Assembly (NCBI GenBank): GCA_963772065.1
Contig: CAVYVZ010000010.1
Span: 1 to 64,000, forward strand
Direction of reading: 5' to 3'
Length of the DNA: 64,000 bases
Source: CAVYVZ01 sp963772065
GTDB lineage: Bacteria; Acidobacteriota; Vicinamibacteria; Vicinamibacterales; UBA2999
Shown here: positions 1-8,713 of the stretch, one piece after another
Position numbering within the stretch: the first letter of the stretch is position 1
How the letters are laid out: the number at the start of each line of letters is the position of its first letter
The notes under the pieces: model-generated
What the model was told of the DNA's origin: nothing
Database searches by the model: none
What the model saw: only the letters and a program-made list of their open reading frames with translations
Program-made: the position numbers and the translations under genes

Positions 1-1
1 T

Positions 2-378
2 GGCGGCACCCGCACGGCGGCCATCACCGGCAGCTACGTGGCGCTCCATCTGGCGTTCCAGCACCTCGTCAAGATCGGCAAGCTCAAGGCCGTGCGGCTG
101 ACGAACTCGGTGGCGGGGATTTCCGCTGGCATGTACCAGGGTGCGGCGGTGCTTGACCTGGACTATGCCGAAGACTCGACAGCGCAAGCCGACACCAATT
201 TCGTGCTGACCGGCAGCGGCGGCATCGTCGAAGTCCAGGGCACGGCGGAAGAGAAGCCGTTCAGCCAGGAGCAATTCCTGGAACTGCTGACGCTGGCGCA
301 GAAGGGCATCGCCGAATTGACCGCGTTGCAGAAGGCGGCGCTGCGTCTTCGACCGAATTGGGCCGGGAGTCTCGATGA
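2..378 (+). CDS. rph: Ribonuclease PH, C-terminal part (5' end outside window)
   Basis: Phosphorolytic 3'-5' exoribonuclease that trims tRNA 3' ends. The reading frame is open from the first base and starts in the conserved stretch GGTRTAAITGSYVAL, followed by SVAGISAGMYQGAAVLDLDY and the end motif GIAELTALQKAAL, all typical of the last third of RNase PH. After LQKAAL the frame runs on without a stop into the next gene. A one-base shift near 345-374 would end it at a TGA overlapping the next ATG (ATGA), so the end given is inferred. It is followed directly by rdgB and hemW, an order common in alphaproteobacteria. Confidence 0.85.
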
Positions 379-964
379 CCAGAAAGTTCGACGGCGACAC
401 GCTGGTGGTCGCCAGCCACAACAAGGGCAAGGTCCGCGAGATCGCGGCCTTGCTCGGCCCTTACGTGGCGACTTTCCGCTCGGCGGCGGAGCTTGACCTG
501 CCCGAGCCGGAGGAAACCGGCGACACCTTCATCGCCAATGCCGAGCTGAAAGCCCGCGCCGCCGCCGCATCCTCCGGTCTGATCGCGCTGTCCGACAATT
601 GCGGTCTGGTGGTGCCGGGATCGGCGGGCAGCCGGGGATCTATTCGGCGCGCTGGGCAGGTGCGGAAAGGACTTCTCCGCCGCCATGGAGCGGGTGAACC
701 GGGAGCTGGGCGAGGCGACCGGACGGCTCATTTCGTCTGCGCGCTGACGCTGGCATGGCCGGACGGCCACTTCGAGACGGTCGAGGGCAGGGTTTATGGT
801 AAACTGGCATGGCCGGCCGGGGCGGAAACGGGTTCGGCTATGACCCGATGTTCGTTCCCGACGGCTAAGACATCACCTTCGGCGAGATGGACCCGGCTGA
901 AAAGCACCGGATCAGCCACCGCGCCGACGCGTTCCGACAGCTCGTGGAGCGGTGTTTCGCCTGA
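375..964 (+). CDS. rdgB: RdgB/HAM1 family XTP/dITP diphosphatase, several frameshifts
   Basis: Removes non-canonical purine nucleoside triphosphates (XTP, dITP) from the nucleotide pool. The start shows VVASHNKGKVREI, the nucleotide-binding N-terminus of the family, then a degraded ALSDNCGL (usually SDDSGL). The expected GIYSARWAG, GKDFSAAMERVNREL and GFGYDPMFVPDG segments are all present but in different frames, and an in-frame TAA lies near 868. At least three indels (about 620, 655 and 730-870) are needed to join them. The final part reads ITFGEMDPAEKHRISHRADAF, ending in a TGA that touches the hemW ATG (TGATG). Either a decayed gene or sequencing error; the latter is favoured because the neighbours show the same pattern. 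Confidence 0.8.
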
Positions 965-2164
965 TGGCATCAGCTGATCAGGGAACCGGCGACCAGAAGC
1001 CGGGTTCGGGCTCTACGTCCACTGGCCGTTCTGCAGGGCCAAATGCCCGTACTGCGACTTCAACAGCCATGTCCGCGCCGGCGTCGACCATGCGCGCTGG
1101 GCGCGCGCGCTGCTGGCCGAGCTGGACCACTTCGCGCGCCCTGACGCCGGGCCGCACCTGACGCTCGATCTTCTTCGGCGGCGGCACGCCGTCGCTGATG
1201 GCGCCGGCGACCGTGGCGGCCGTGATCGAGCGCGCGGCCGGCGCTGGGCGCTGCGCCGCGGACCTCGAGATCACGCTGGAAGCCAACCCGACCTCGGTCG
1301 AGGCCGGCCGCTTCGCCGGCTTCCGCGCCGCCGGGGTCAACCGGGTCTCGCTCGGCGTCCAGGCGCTGGACGACGCGGAGCTGCGCTTCCTCGGCCGCGA
1401 GCACAGCGCCGCCGAGGCGCTCGGCCGCGGTCGGCGCTGGCGGCGCGGCATCTTCCCGCGCTTCTCGTTCGACCTGATCTACGCCCGCCCCGGCCAGACG
1501 GCGCGGCCTGGCGAGCCGAGCTTGCGCCGCGCCCTGGCCACGCCGCGGCCACCTCTCGCTCTACCAGCTGACCATCGAGCCCGGCACGCGCTTCCATGCG
1601 CTGGTCAGCACGGGCGCGCTTCGCCGATCCCGACGACGAGTAGGCCGGCGACCTCTACGAGCTGACCCAGGAGCTGCTCGAAGCCGCCGGCCTGCCGGCC
1701 TACGAGATCAGCAACCATGCCCGGCCGGGCGAGGAGTCGCGCCACAACCTGGTCTATTGGCGCTACGGCGACTATGTCGGCATCGGCCCCGGCGCCCATG
1801 GCCGGCTGACGTTGGGCGGCGCCAAACCGCCACCCGCGCCCGCCGCGTGCCGGAAGCATGGCTCGACCTGGTCGCGCGGAACGGCCACGGCGGCCACGCC
1901 TCCGAGGAGGTCGCTTCTTCGGAGCGTCTGGTCGAATTGGTGATGATGGGGTTGCGGCTGCGGGAAGGCGTCTCGCTTACCCATCTCCACCACGAAACCG
2001 GCTTGAGCGCCCATCAGGCCCTCGACCCCGCAGGCCTCTTCCGGATGATGGAGGGGGGCTTCGTCGAACTGACGCCTACGCGCCTGCGCGCCACGGCGGC
2101 GGGCCGGCAGCGGCTCAATGGGTTGCTGGCGCAGCCTCTCCAGTTAAAATCAACATATGATTGA
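964..2164 (+). CDS. hemW: HemW-like radical SAM heme chaperone (alphaproteobacterial type), frameshifted, end cut by junction
   Basis: Radical SAM protein of the HemN/HemW family, related to oxygen-independent coproporphyrinogen oxidase; HemW inserts heme. The cluster CRAKCPYC after GLYVHWPF is the CxxxCxxC iron-sulfur site, FFGGGTPSLM is the glycine-rich SAM motif, and EANPTSVE, SFDLIYARPGQT and AYEISNHARPG follow. The start is ATG 964, overlapping the rdgB stop. At least four frame changes are needed (near 1010, 1160, 1430-1620 and 1840). The last native residues are about NGLLAQ; the tail LKSTYD belongs to the AT-rich segment beyond the junction near 2145. A second, unrelated hemW lies at 23662-24795. 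Confidence 0.85.
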
Positions 2165-2645
2165 AACCTATTGCGATCGTGAACTCACTCTTCGTTGAAA
2201 TAGCTTCTTTTATGCGAGGATGGCTAGCGAAAAAGCTACAGGTTGAGGCTATAGAGGTAACTGTTTTTAAAGTACAAAAATTAGCTACTCGAGCTACGAC
2301 ATCAGCAGGAATTAAAATATCTTTAGGGGGTTCTTTTGTAGTATGTGGGTCTAAACTAAGAAATTTTTTAAGAGAGTCAAGGGATTGTATCCCAAGATCA
2401 AAACCAATCTCCTCAAAGTATCCCTTCAGATTATTAGTACTTGCATTGAGCCACATCAAATCTTCCTCACTCAGGATAGCTCCCTTTTCAACGGATGCAA
2501 CTTGCTGTCTGAGAATCTCCACGCTAGCGAGCATACCATCTCTTTCCCCCTCGCTCTGGTTAGGAAAAAAATCTGGGAGTTTTATAAGGAAATCGTATAA
2601 CAACTTTTGTATTGACGAAAATGACTCGGCTTTGGATTGGCTCAT
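2115..2645 (-). CDS. F-box-like domain protein fragment, C-terminus replaced at junction
   Basis: Open frame of 176 codons in AT-rich DNA. Residues 1-100 are helical with no recognised motif. Around residues 112-150 the stretch IPADVVARVANFCTLKTVTS followed by SIASTCSFFASHPRI resembles an F-box (hydrophobic helix, then LxxxSxTC.FF), a domain found in eukaryotic-like effectors of Legionella and relatives. The last 17 or so residues come from the antisense of hemW beyond the junction, so the true C-terminus is missing. Function beyond possible SCF-type protein binding cannot be stated. ATG at 2643-2645. Confidence 0.5.
   Translation of the reverse strand: MSQSKAESFSSIQKLLYDFLIKLPDFFPNQSEGERDGMLASVEILRQQVASVEKGAILSEEDLMWLNASTNNLKGYFEEIGFDLGIQSLDSLKKFLSLDPHTTKEPPKDILIPADVVARVANFCTLKTVTSIASTCSFFASHPRIKEAISTKSEFTIAIGFNHMLILTGEAAPATH
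2138..2160. other. Junction between GC-rich and AT-rich DNA
   Basis: Base composition changes abruptly from very GC-rich (hemW) to AT-rich within about 15 bases. HemW loses its natural C-terminus here. The leftward gene 2115-2645 also reads across the same point into hemW antisense sequence. Two genes cut at one place mark this as a breakpoint between unrelated DNAs. Confidence 0.8.
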
Positions 2646-2736
2646 GTATTTTACTCATGCTAATATTTAAACTTAGAATACAGCATAAACATTATCGGGA
2701 TATTAAGTATTACTAATTTAATATACGCGAAAACTT

Positions 2737-2806
2737 GAGTTGCCCCCCTCTCCCAGGCAAGAAGCGATTTTTGGCAATAAACTTATTCCGGGAGAGGGGG
2801 GAACTC
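2737..2806. repeat. Long inverted repeat (hairpin/MITE-like)
   Basis: Left arm 2737-2754 (GAGTT then G, six C, TCTCCC) pairs with right arm 2790-2806 (GGGAGAGGGGGGAACTC) over 17 base pairs with one bulged G. The 35-base loop contains GCGATTTTTGGC. Its GC-rich arms stand out in AT-rich surroundings. No convincing gene lies between 2646 and about 2950; the element is the only structure seen there. It could be a MITE-like palindromic repeat or a terminator. Confidence 0.65.
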
Positions 2807-2880
2807 AGATTTTTGTCGCGTCCAGAGGCTAACAACTTTGATGGAATTAACGACAAACAGGAATCTATTACAGAATCTCC

Positions 2881-3099
2881 ATGGAACCCAACTATATCAT
2901 TAGTTCCTGCTATATGGCCCAAAGCAATCATCTTCATCGCTGTACTCTATGCGTGCCGAATAACCCTTATATCACATTAAGTTCATGGCAAACTCCCCTT
3001 ATTGTTACTTATAATATTAGGGATTTTAGAGAAGCTGTTAAATTTAACTTAAACATAATAAAGCCTAAAGATTTTTTGAAATTAATTGGAGAAATATGA
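2881..3099 (+). pseudogene. PIN-domain toxin (COG1569-like), C-terminal remnant
   Basis: Only the last 35 or so codons are recognisable: LIVTYNIRDFREAVKFNLN then IIKPKDFLKLIGE, the characteristic C-terminus of 'putative toxin-antitoxin system toxin component, PIN family' proteins (metal-dependent RNases). The normal N-terminal two thirds, with the first catalytic aspartates (VxDTNxL...), are not found upstream in any frame, so the toxin is inactive as read. Its TGA (3097-3099) overlaps the ATG of the antitoxin-like gene, the usual order toxin then antitoxin for this family. The homologous part starts near 2995; the frame upstream of that is probably non-coding. Confidence 0.65.
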
Positions 3100-3334
3100 T
3101 GACCGCATTAAGTTTACGATTACCTGAATCGCTACATAAAGCGGTTAAGAATCTAGCTAGAAAGGAGCACATTTCAATTAATCAACTAATCACTCTTGCT
3201 CTTGCTGAAAAACTTCTTCTTTAGAAACAGAAAATTACCTAAATGAACGAGCAAAAAGAGGAGATCGGGCTAGTTATTTAAAAATCCTGAAACAATCTCC
3301 TAATATTGAACCTGAAGATGAAGACAAGTTTTAA
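3096..3334 (+). CDS. HicB/RHH-type antitoxin, one frameshift
   Basis: Small ribbon-helix-helix antitoxin normally paired with the PIN toxin. The first frame gives MMTALSLRLPESLHKAVKNL and then ARKEHISINQLITLALAEK, a textbook RHH fold, and stops at TAG 3222. A one-base shift in the TTCTTCTT run at about 3213-3221 restores SSLETENYLNERAKRGDRA and the tail YLKILKQSPNIEPEDEDKF, which matches the C-terminal pattern of the family (E-YL-ERAKRG). The ATG overlaps the toxin stop, so the two were translationally coupled. The slip lies in a simple repeat, so a sequencing error or a polymerase-slippage mutation are both possible. Confidence 0.7.
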
Positions 3335-3335
3335 G

Positions 3336-4541
3336 CTACATATGCCGATCATCCTTCGCAGGCGGAATTTCAACCTGCTGGGCCTCGTTATCAGCCTCTG
3401 ACTCTTCCACTGGCTTCTCTTGAATGGTTTCACGTTTTTTTTGAACTTTTTCTTCCGGTGATTTAGTCACCTCTTGCTGCTCATGTAATTCCCGATGAAT
3501 TTTTTCAAAAATTGCAGCAATCTTTTTAGAATCGTTTCTGGCTTTAGCGAGGACGAGTTCTATTTTCCCCATCAAATCAATTTTTTCATCTTCTGTTCCT
3601 GTAATGATGGCTACGTTATGAACACGCTTTTTCAGATCTTCAACCAAAATGATAGATTGTTTAACTTCACTTTTAAGCTGTTTTGCTTGTGGAAAATTAC
3701 CTGGCACAATGTGAAAACTGTGAATTTCCTTATCCAAGTTTTCAATGGCTCTCGTATCTTCATTAATTTTCAATTCGTACCGGCTCAAATCATTTTCAAT
3801 ATCATTTAGACGAACCCAAATTTCATGGCCTGATTTTTCTTGCTTAGCCTGTAGCTCTTTGACCTGTTCTTCACCACGATGAGAATATTCATGAAAATAA
3901 CTGGAAAGACCCGTTACTTGGGCTGTCGCCAACTCAATTTTTCTTTGTGCTTTTTCTTGTCTTCGCTTAATGAAACGATATGACAGGGTCGCCACTAAAC
4001 TTCCTATGAGTCCTACGACCACAATTGGAATAATAATTGGCCAGCCTAGCGCAATGACTGCAGCCATACTGCCTAAAGCAATTCCTGCTATAGCAACTGT
4101 CATTCCTGCTCCGCCCAAAAAACCAGCAGCAACCGTTAAAGCAATGGATAATTTTCTGACTAAACCGGAGCGTTCCTCGTGTTCGGGTTGGGTGAGAAGA
4201 TTCAGTTTTGACGATGCTTGTTGTGCTTGTACATCAGCCGCTAGTGGCGTGTTTAATTTATGCCAGAGTGAAGCGGCGCCTGCTTTTACTTTCAACACAT
4301 CATGTACAGGATAATTCAGGTTAGTTTGGGCATAATTTTCAATGGCATCCCTACCTGTAGCTTGATTAACATTCCCGAAAATCGAATTCAATTTTTCAAA
4401 ATTATCACTCCCTTGCACAATAGAAAGACCCACCTTGAGGCTAAGGAGAAATTTATTTTTCATCTTATCAATAGCTTGTTGGCCCCTTTCCAAGTCATGA
4501 AGTTTTTCTCTTATTTTGAGACCCTCTATGTGGTCGTGCAA
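3336..4541 (-). CDS. Membrane protein with central hydrophobic hairpin and long coiled coils (unknown)
   Basis: 401 residues, AT-rich codon use, no family recognised. Residues 1-125 are polar and helical. Residues about 130-190 hold two hydrophobic segments rich in Gly/Ala/Ile (LTVAAGFLGGAGMTVAIAG and VIALGWPIIIPIVVVGLIG), like a membrane hairpin. Residues about 200-360 are heptad-rich coiled coil, and the tail (about 365-401) is highly charged with many Glu/Lys. This architecture recalls effector-like proteins of Legionella-type bacteria, but that is inference. The start is uncertain: no ATG; TTG 4541 is the most upstream usual start after an in-frame TAA near 4570, close to the 4625 junction. 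Confidence 0.6.
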   Translation of the reverse strand: MHDHIEGLKIREKLHDLERGQQAIDKMKNKFLLSLKVGLSIVQGSDNFEKLNSIFGNVNQATGRDAIENYAQTNLNYPVHDVLKVKAGAASLWHKLNTPLAADVQAQQASSKLNLLTQPEHEERSGLVRKLSIALTVAAGFLGGAGMTVAIAGIALGSMAAVIALGWPIIIPIVVVGLIGSLVATLSYRFIKRRQEKAQRKIELATAQVTGLSSYFHEYSHRGEEQVKELQAKQEKSGHEIWVRLNDIENDLSRYELKINEDTRAIENLDKEIHSFHIVPGNFPQAKQLKSEVKQSIILVEDLKKRVHNVAIITGTEDEKIDLMGKIELVLAKARNDSKKIAAIFEKIHRELHEQQEVTKSPEEKVQKKRETIQEKPVEESEADNEAQQVEIPPAKDDRHM

Positions 4542-4614
4542 GATACTTTCCGCTTCATCTTTTCGATAAAATTACCTAAATATCCTACCTCTTATGAAAA
4601 TCCGCAGAACCCTG

Positions 4615-4632
4615 TTACTTTGTTAAGCGATG
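4615..4632. other. Junction between AT-rich and GC-rich (actinobacterial-like) DNA
   Basis: Composition switches from AT-rich to GC-rich within about 10 bases. The recombinase to the right begins mid-protein exactly here, without its catalytic N-terminus, and no start region or attachment-site symmetry is visible. Confidence 0.75.
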
Positions 4633-6435
4633 TCTTTGGGATACGCTGGGATCGTGCTCGCCTACGAGGCGAGCCGCCTGGCCAGAAACAACTCAGACTG
4701 GTACGCGCTGTTGGACGTGGCGGCGTTGCGTGGCACCCTCATCGCCGACTCAGACGGCGTCTACGATCCCGCCGAGCACAACGACCGGCTGCTGTTGGGG
4801 TTGCGGGGGATGATGAGCGAGGCGGAGGTCCACCTCTTCAAGCTCAGGCTCGAAGCCGGCCGGCTCAGACGCGTCGAGCAGGGCACCTACCGCCAGGCCT
4901 TGCCCACCGGCTTGGTGCGTCTCGAGGACGGGCGGGCCGTCAAGGACCCCGATGTCCCCGTCCGGCGCACCATCGAACTCATCTTCGAACGCTTCGAGGA
5001 CCTCGGGTCGGCCCAGAAGGTCATGAGGAGTCTCAAGGAGGAAGGGCTGCTCCTGCCCCGGCGTCAGGTGGCGGGACTCAACGCGGGAGAGCTCCTGTGG
5101 AAGCTCCCCTCCGCGGACGCTATCTACGGCATGCTGCACAACCCCGCCTACGCCGGGGCCTTCGCCTACGGCAGGACCGGGCCCAACCCGGACCGACGCC
5201 CCGGACGCTCGGAGAGGGTCCGGTTGCCCATCGAGGAGTGGGCTACCATTCACCAGGGCGTCTACCCCGCCTACGTGAGTTGGGAGCGGTTCTTGGAGAA
5301 CCAGCGCAAGTTGACGGACAACGCGAGCAACTTCGAGCGCAGGGTCCGAGGCGCCCCGCGGGAAGGCAGTGCGCTGTTGGCTGGGATAGCCGTCTGCGGC
5401 AGGTGTGGTCACAAGATGCGCGCGGCGTACAAGAGGAGCCACCGCTACGTGTGCAGCGCCTTGAGCGAGCAATACCGCCAGCCGATGTGCCTGAGCCTAC
5501 CCGGCCCGAGCGTGGATGCGGCGGTGGTGCAAGCCTTCTTCGAGGCCATCCGCCCGGCCGAGCTAGACCTCCTCGAAGAGGTCCTCGCCGAGCGCAAGCA
5601 GGATCGGGGGAGGCTGGAGCAGCAGCACGCCGACCGGCTGAAGCGAGTCGAGTACGAGGCGCGCCTGGCGGAGAAACGTTACCGGGCAGTAGACCCGGAG
5701 AACCGGCTGGTGGCCGCGGAGCTGGAGAAGGGTTGGGAGGCAGCCTTGAGAGCCCTCGCGGAGGCCAAGGAAGCGGCCGAGCGCTTCGAGAGGATGCCGC
5801 TAGCGCAGAAATTGGAGCCCGGCCTGAGATCCCAACTGGAGGACCTCGGCAAGCGGCTGCCCGAGCTGTGGGATGCTGGCAAGCTCTCCCCGCCGCAGAA
5901 GAAGGAGCTCTTGAGGAGCCTCGTCCGCCGAGTCGTGCTCTCCAGGCCCGAGCAGGACGTCGTGGAGGCGAAGATCGTCTGGGTCAGCGGCGCCTATTCC
6001 GTGCTGCGCGTGAATCCGCCGGTGTTGCACCGCACGACCCAACTCGGCAACCACGACGAGTTGGTCACACGGATCCTGAAGCTCGCCGCCGAAGGCCACC
6101 GGGACACAGAGATCGCCCGGCAGCTAACGGCGGAAGGTTTCCGCTCGGCGAGGCTGCCTTACGTCAGTCGGCCCCTGGTGGAGAAGATCCGCGCGAAGCA
6201 CGGGCAGCCCTCGCTTACCGGGAGCCAGTATTCCCGCGAGAAGATCGATGGGTGCTGGAGTATCCCCGGCCTCTCGCGCCGGCTCGGCACGAGCGAGACT
6301 TGGCTGCGCGCAAAGATAGCAGAAGGGGAGATACCAGCGCGTCGCCACCCGAGGACCAAGCGGTGGCTGGTCGAGGACGATCCGACGCTACTCGCCCGGA
6401 TAGAGACGCTGGCTGCGGCGCGCCGCCGTCGCTAG
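4630..6435 (+). pseudogene. Large serine recombinase, N-terminal catalytic part missing
   Basis: 601 residues of a large serine integrase/recombinase. It starts at SLGYAGIVLAYEASRLARNN: the SRLARN motif sits at the end of the resolvase domain, so the first 60-80 residues with the nucleophilic serine are missing. The recombinase domain follows (about 70-200, with PAYAGAFAYGR), then a zinc ribbon (CGRCGHKMRAAYKRSH with C-SALSEQ..MC) at about 255-290 and a coiled coil at about 300-430. A C-terminal helix-turn-helix region at about 490-595 includes HRDTEIARQLTAEGFRSAR. It cannot catalyse recombination as read. The upstream junction at 4625 removed its start. Confidence 0.8.
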
Positions 6436-6462
6436 GAGGACGACCCACTAAGGAGGCACTCT

Positions 6463-6891
6463 CTTGCAACCGTCAAGCTGCAGCTGGTGATGTTCTTCGA
6501 GGACCTCAGAAGCGAGAGGCAGCTCATGCGGGCGGTCTCAGATCGCCTCTCGGTGCGCTGGTACCTGGGCTACGACCTCCAAGAGCCGCTCCCTGAGCAC
6601 TCCTCTCTCACTCGCATAAGGGATCGGCTCGGCTTGGAGGTCTTTAGGCGCTTCTTCGAGCGGGTCGTCGAGGAGTGCATCGAGGCAGGGCTGGTGTGGG
6701 GCGAGGAGCTGTTCTTCGATGCCACCAAGGTGAAGGCCAACGCGGCTCCCAGGAGGGCGCCACCAACCAACCTGATCGCCTTGCCCCTGGAGACGGTGCC
6801 GCTTGCGAGCCCCCTTGGCAAGCTCGTCGAACGAGGTCGCTATGGAGGAGCAACCAGAGTGGGGGCTAGGAGGAGAAGAGTAGGGGAGTAG
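6463..6891 (+). pseudogene. IS1182/IS5-like transposase N-terminal fragment
   Basis: The frame reads ATVKLQLVMFFEDLRSERQL and then DRLSVRWYLGYDL, EPLPEHSSLTRIRDRLG and LFFDATKVKANA. This is the conserved N-terminal region of IS1182-type DDE transposases; the FDATK segment carries the first catalytic aspartate. The first 15-20 residues are lost (no start codon before the homology), and the remaining two thirds with the other catalytic acids are absent, ending in a non-homologous tail at TAG 6891. A dead IS remnant next to the recombinase. Confidence 0.75.
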
Positions 6892-7017
6892 TTCTTCTTG
6901 GCTTGTGCGGTGCTCTCGTCGCTCTAGCATCGGGCGCTCCTCCTCGCGCTTCCCTCAAGGATGCTACCCGTGTAGCCTAGGCCAGGACCGAACGCGGCGC
7001 AACTTCAGGCTCTCCAA

Positions 7018-7143
7018 TTAACCCTCCGCCGTCGCGCGGTCCGCCTCCAACTCCCGTAGCTTCACGCCCAACTCTGAGAAGGTGATTTGGCCCTCCGTCG
7101 CCATGTCCTGGTAACGTGAGCGCCTGCGAGCGCCAGCGCCTCC
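7018..7143 (-). pseudogene. Remnant of a second serine recombinase (coiled-coil region)
   Basis: On the minus strand a short frame reads RSRYQDMATEGQITFSELGV and then KLRELEADRATAEG before TAA. The pattern RYxxMAxEGxITxxEL matches the coiled-coil region that follows the zinc ribbon in large serine recombinases (often ARYQDMAAEGLITFDELR). It has no start and no flanking domain. The rest of 6892-7249 shows nothing else I recognise. Confidence 0.5.
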
Positions 7144-7249
7144 AGGGCCGCGTGGCTTACTGCAAGAGCGCGGTGGGTAGCGCACAGGATCGCTAATCCC
7201 CCACTAGGTAACTCAACGATTCACGATCTGTTGGCGTGCGCAAGAGCGG

Positions 7250-8707
7250 CTACGGAGCCGTCCGCCAACGTGGCGCCGGTTCTTCAAGCCGCTTAGGGGT
7301 GGAGGGCCGAGATCGTTTCGGGAGGAGGAGGGTGAACGTCGAGCCTGCGCCGGGCGTGCTCTCGGCCCTTATCTGGCCGCCGTGGGACTCGGCGATCTGA
7401 CGTGCTATGGACAGCCCCAGGCCCGCGCCGCCATCGGAGCGGGAGGGATCGGCCCTGTGGAAGCGCTCGAAGATGAGGGGCAACTGATCCTCCGGGATGC
7501 CGACGCCCGAATCCGAAACTTCGAGCGCGACCCGGTCGCCGTCCTCCCGCACACCTACCGTGACGTTCCCGCCCTCGGGCGTGTAGCGCACTGCATTGTC
7601 CAAGAGTATGGAGGCGACCTGGAAGGCGCGGTCCCTATCGAAGGTGGCCTCGACCTCTCCTTTCGGGAGGACGCATTCAATAGACACCTTTCCGTTGTTC
7701 GCGTGCCGGGTTGCCTGCGCCGCCTCCTCGGCGACCCCGGTCATGTCGTGGCGCCCGATGTTCGGCTCCGCGCCTTCGTCGCCGCGGGTTAGGGCAAGGA
7801 GGGACTCGGCCAGGTTGCGCATCCTGGCGGCTTCCCGGCGGATGACGCCGACGCTTTGTTTCGCCCTCTGCGGGTCCCCTTCGAGTGCCCACTCGTCGAG
7901 CATCCTGGCGTGACCGCTTATAGCGGTGAGCGGCGTGCGCAGCTCGTGGCTGGCATCGGCGGCGAAGCGTCGCTGACGCTCCAAAGCCTCCTCCCTGCGG
8001 ACGAAGGCGCTCTCCAGGCGTGAGAGCAGCCCGTTTATCGTGATAACCAAACGCCCGAGCTCGTCTTTGGGGTTGGCCACGGGCAGCCGCTCGGAGAGAT
8101 CTCCCTCGCCCATCCTGCGGGCGGCGCTGGTCACGGCGTCCACCGGCCTCAGGGCGGCTCCCGCCAGCTGGTAGGCGCCCCCGATGGACAAGAGAAAGGC
8201 CGCCCCGATGACGAACGCCAGCAGTGTTCCGAATATCTCGAGGATCTCCTCGGTCTTGTTGTAGGACTTGCCAAACTCGACCACTCGAGCGGGGCGGGCC
8301 GAAGGATCCATCGCTACGGCGTAGACGAAGTAGTCGTTATCCCCCAGGCGCACACTCTTATCAGAGGCGTCCTGCCCGTTTTTGAGCGCCTTGCGCCACA
8401 CGTCGAAATTGGCGGCTGAGCCCCCCGCCGGAAGATTGAACTCATCGATTACCTTGCCGTTCTTGCCCCGGACGATCACGGCGACGCTGTCGTCGAATAA
8501 GATCTGGTCGTCATCGTTGGGGGCAGTGCTCAACTCGTCTCCCCCCTCGATCGCGGAGGCCGTGGCCTCCGCCCGATTCGTGGCGGTGTCTTCGACGTCC
8601 CTGTGCAGCGTACCTCTTATCAGCAAGTAGAGAGTTAGGCCCAGGGCGAGCAGTATCACCCCGATCGCCAGCGCGATGAACAGCGTAAGACGCCATCGGA
8701 TCGGCAA
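7250..8707 (-). CDS. Sensor histidine kinase (HAMP, HisKA, HATPase_c)
   Basis: 485 residues, intact. TM1 at about 10-30, an extracellular sensor loop at about 31-155, TM2 at about 158-185, HAMP to about 235, then the H-box ASHELRTPLTAISGH near residue 255 with the phospho-accepting His. The N-box (LLDNAVRYTPEGG), G1 (DSGVGIP), F-box (FERFHRAD) and G2 (GAGLGLSIA) are all present. It starts at TTG 8705-8707, six bases after the stop of the response-regulator gene, so the two form one leftward operon. The regulator is broken, so the kinase may lack its cognate output. The inverted promoter near 9212-9240 faces this operon. Confidence 0.9.
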   Translation of the reverse strand: MPIRWRLTLFIALAIGVILLALGLTLYLLIRGTLHRDVEDTATNRAEATASAIEGGDELSTAPNDDDQILFDDSVAVIVRGKNGKVIDEFNLPAGGSAANFDVWRKALKNGQDASDKSVRLGDNDYFVYAVAMDPSARPARVVEFGKSYNKTEEILEIFGTLLAFVIGAAFLLSIGGAYQLAGAALRPVDAVTSAARRMGEGDLSERLPVANPKDELGRLVITINGLLSRLESAFVRREEALERQRRFAADASHELRTPLTAISGHARMLDEWALEGDPQRAKQSVGVIRREAARMRNLAESLLALTRGDEGAEPNIGRHDMTGVAEEAAQATRHANNGKVSIECVLPKGEVEATFDRDRAFQVASILLDNAVRYTPEGGNVTVGVREDGDRVALEVSDSGVGIPEDQLPLIFERFHRADPSRSDGGAGLGLSIARQIAESHGGQIRAESTPGAGSTFTLLLPKRSRPSTPKRLEEPAPRWRTAP

Positions 8708-8713
8708 GACGGG

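Noticed and set aside
2713..2937. A 74-codon leftward ORF around the hairpin
   Set aside because: It simply runs through the inverted repeat, has no ribosome binding site and no recognisable features.
4302..6596. A 764-codon frame spanning the 4625 junction
   Set aside because: It joins antisense of the coiled-coil gene with a wrong frame of the serine recombinase and shows no domain.
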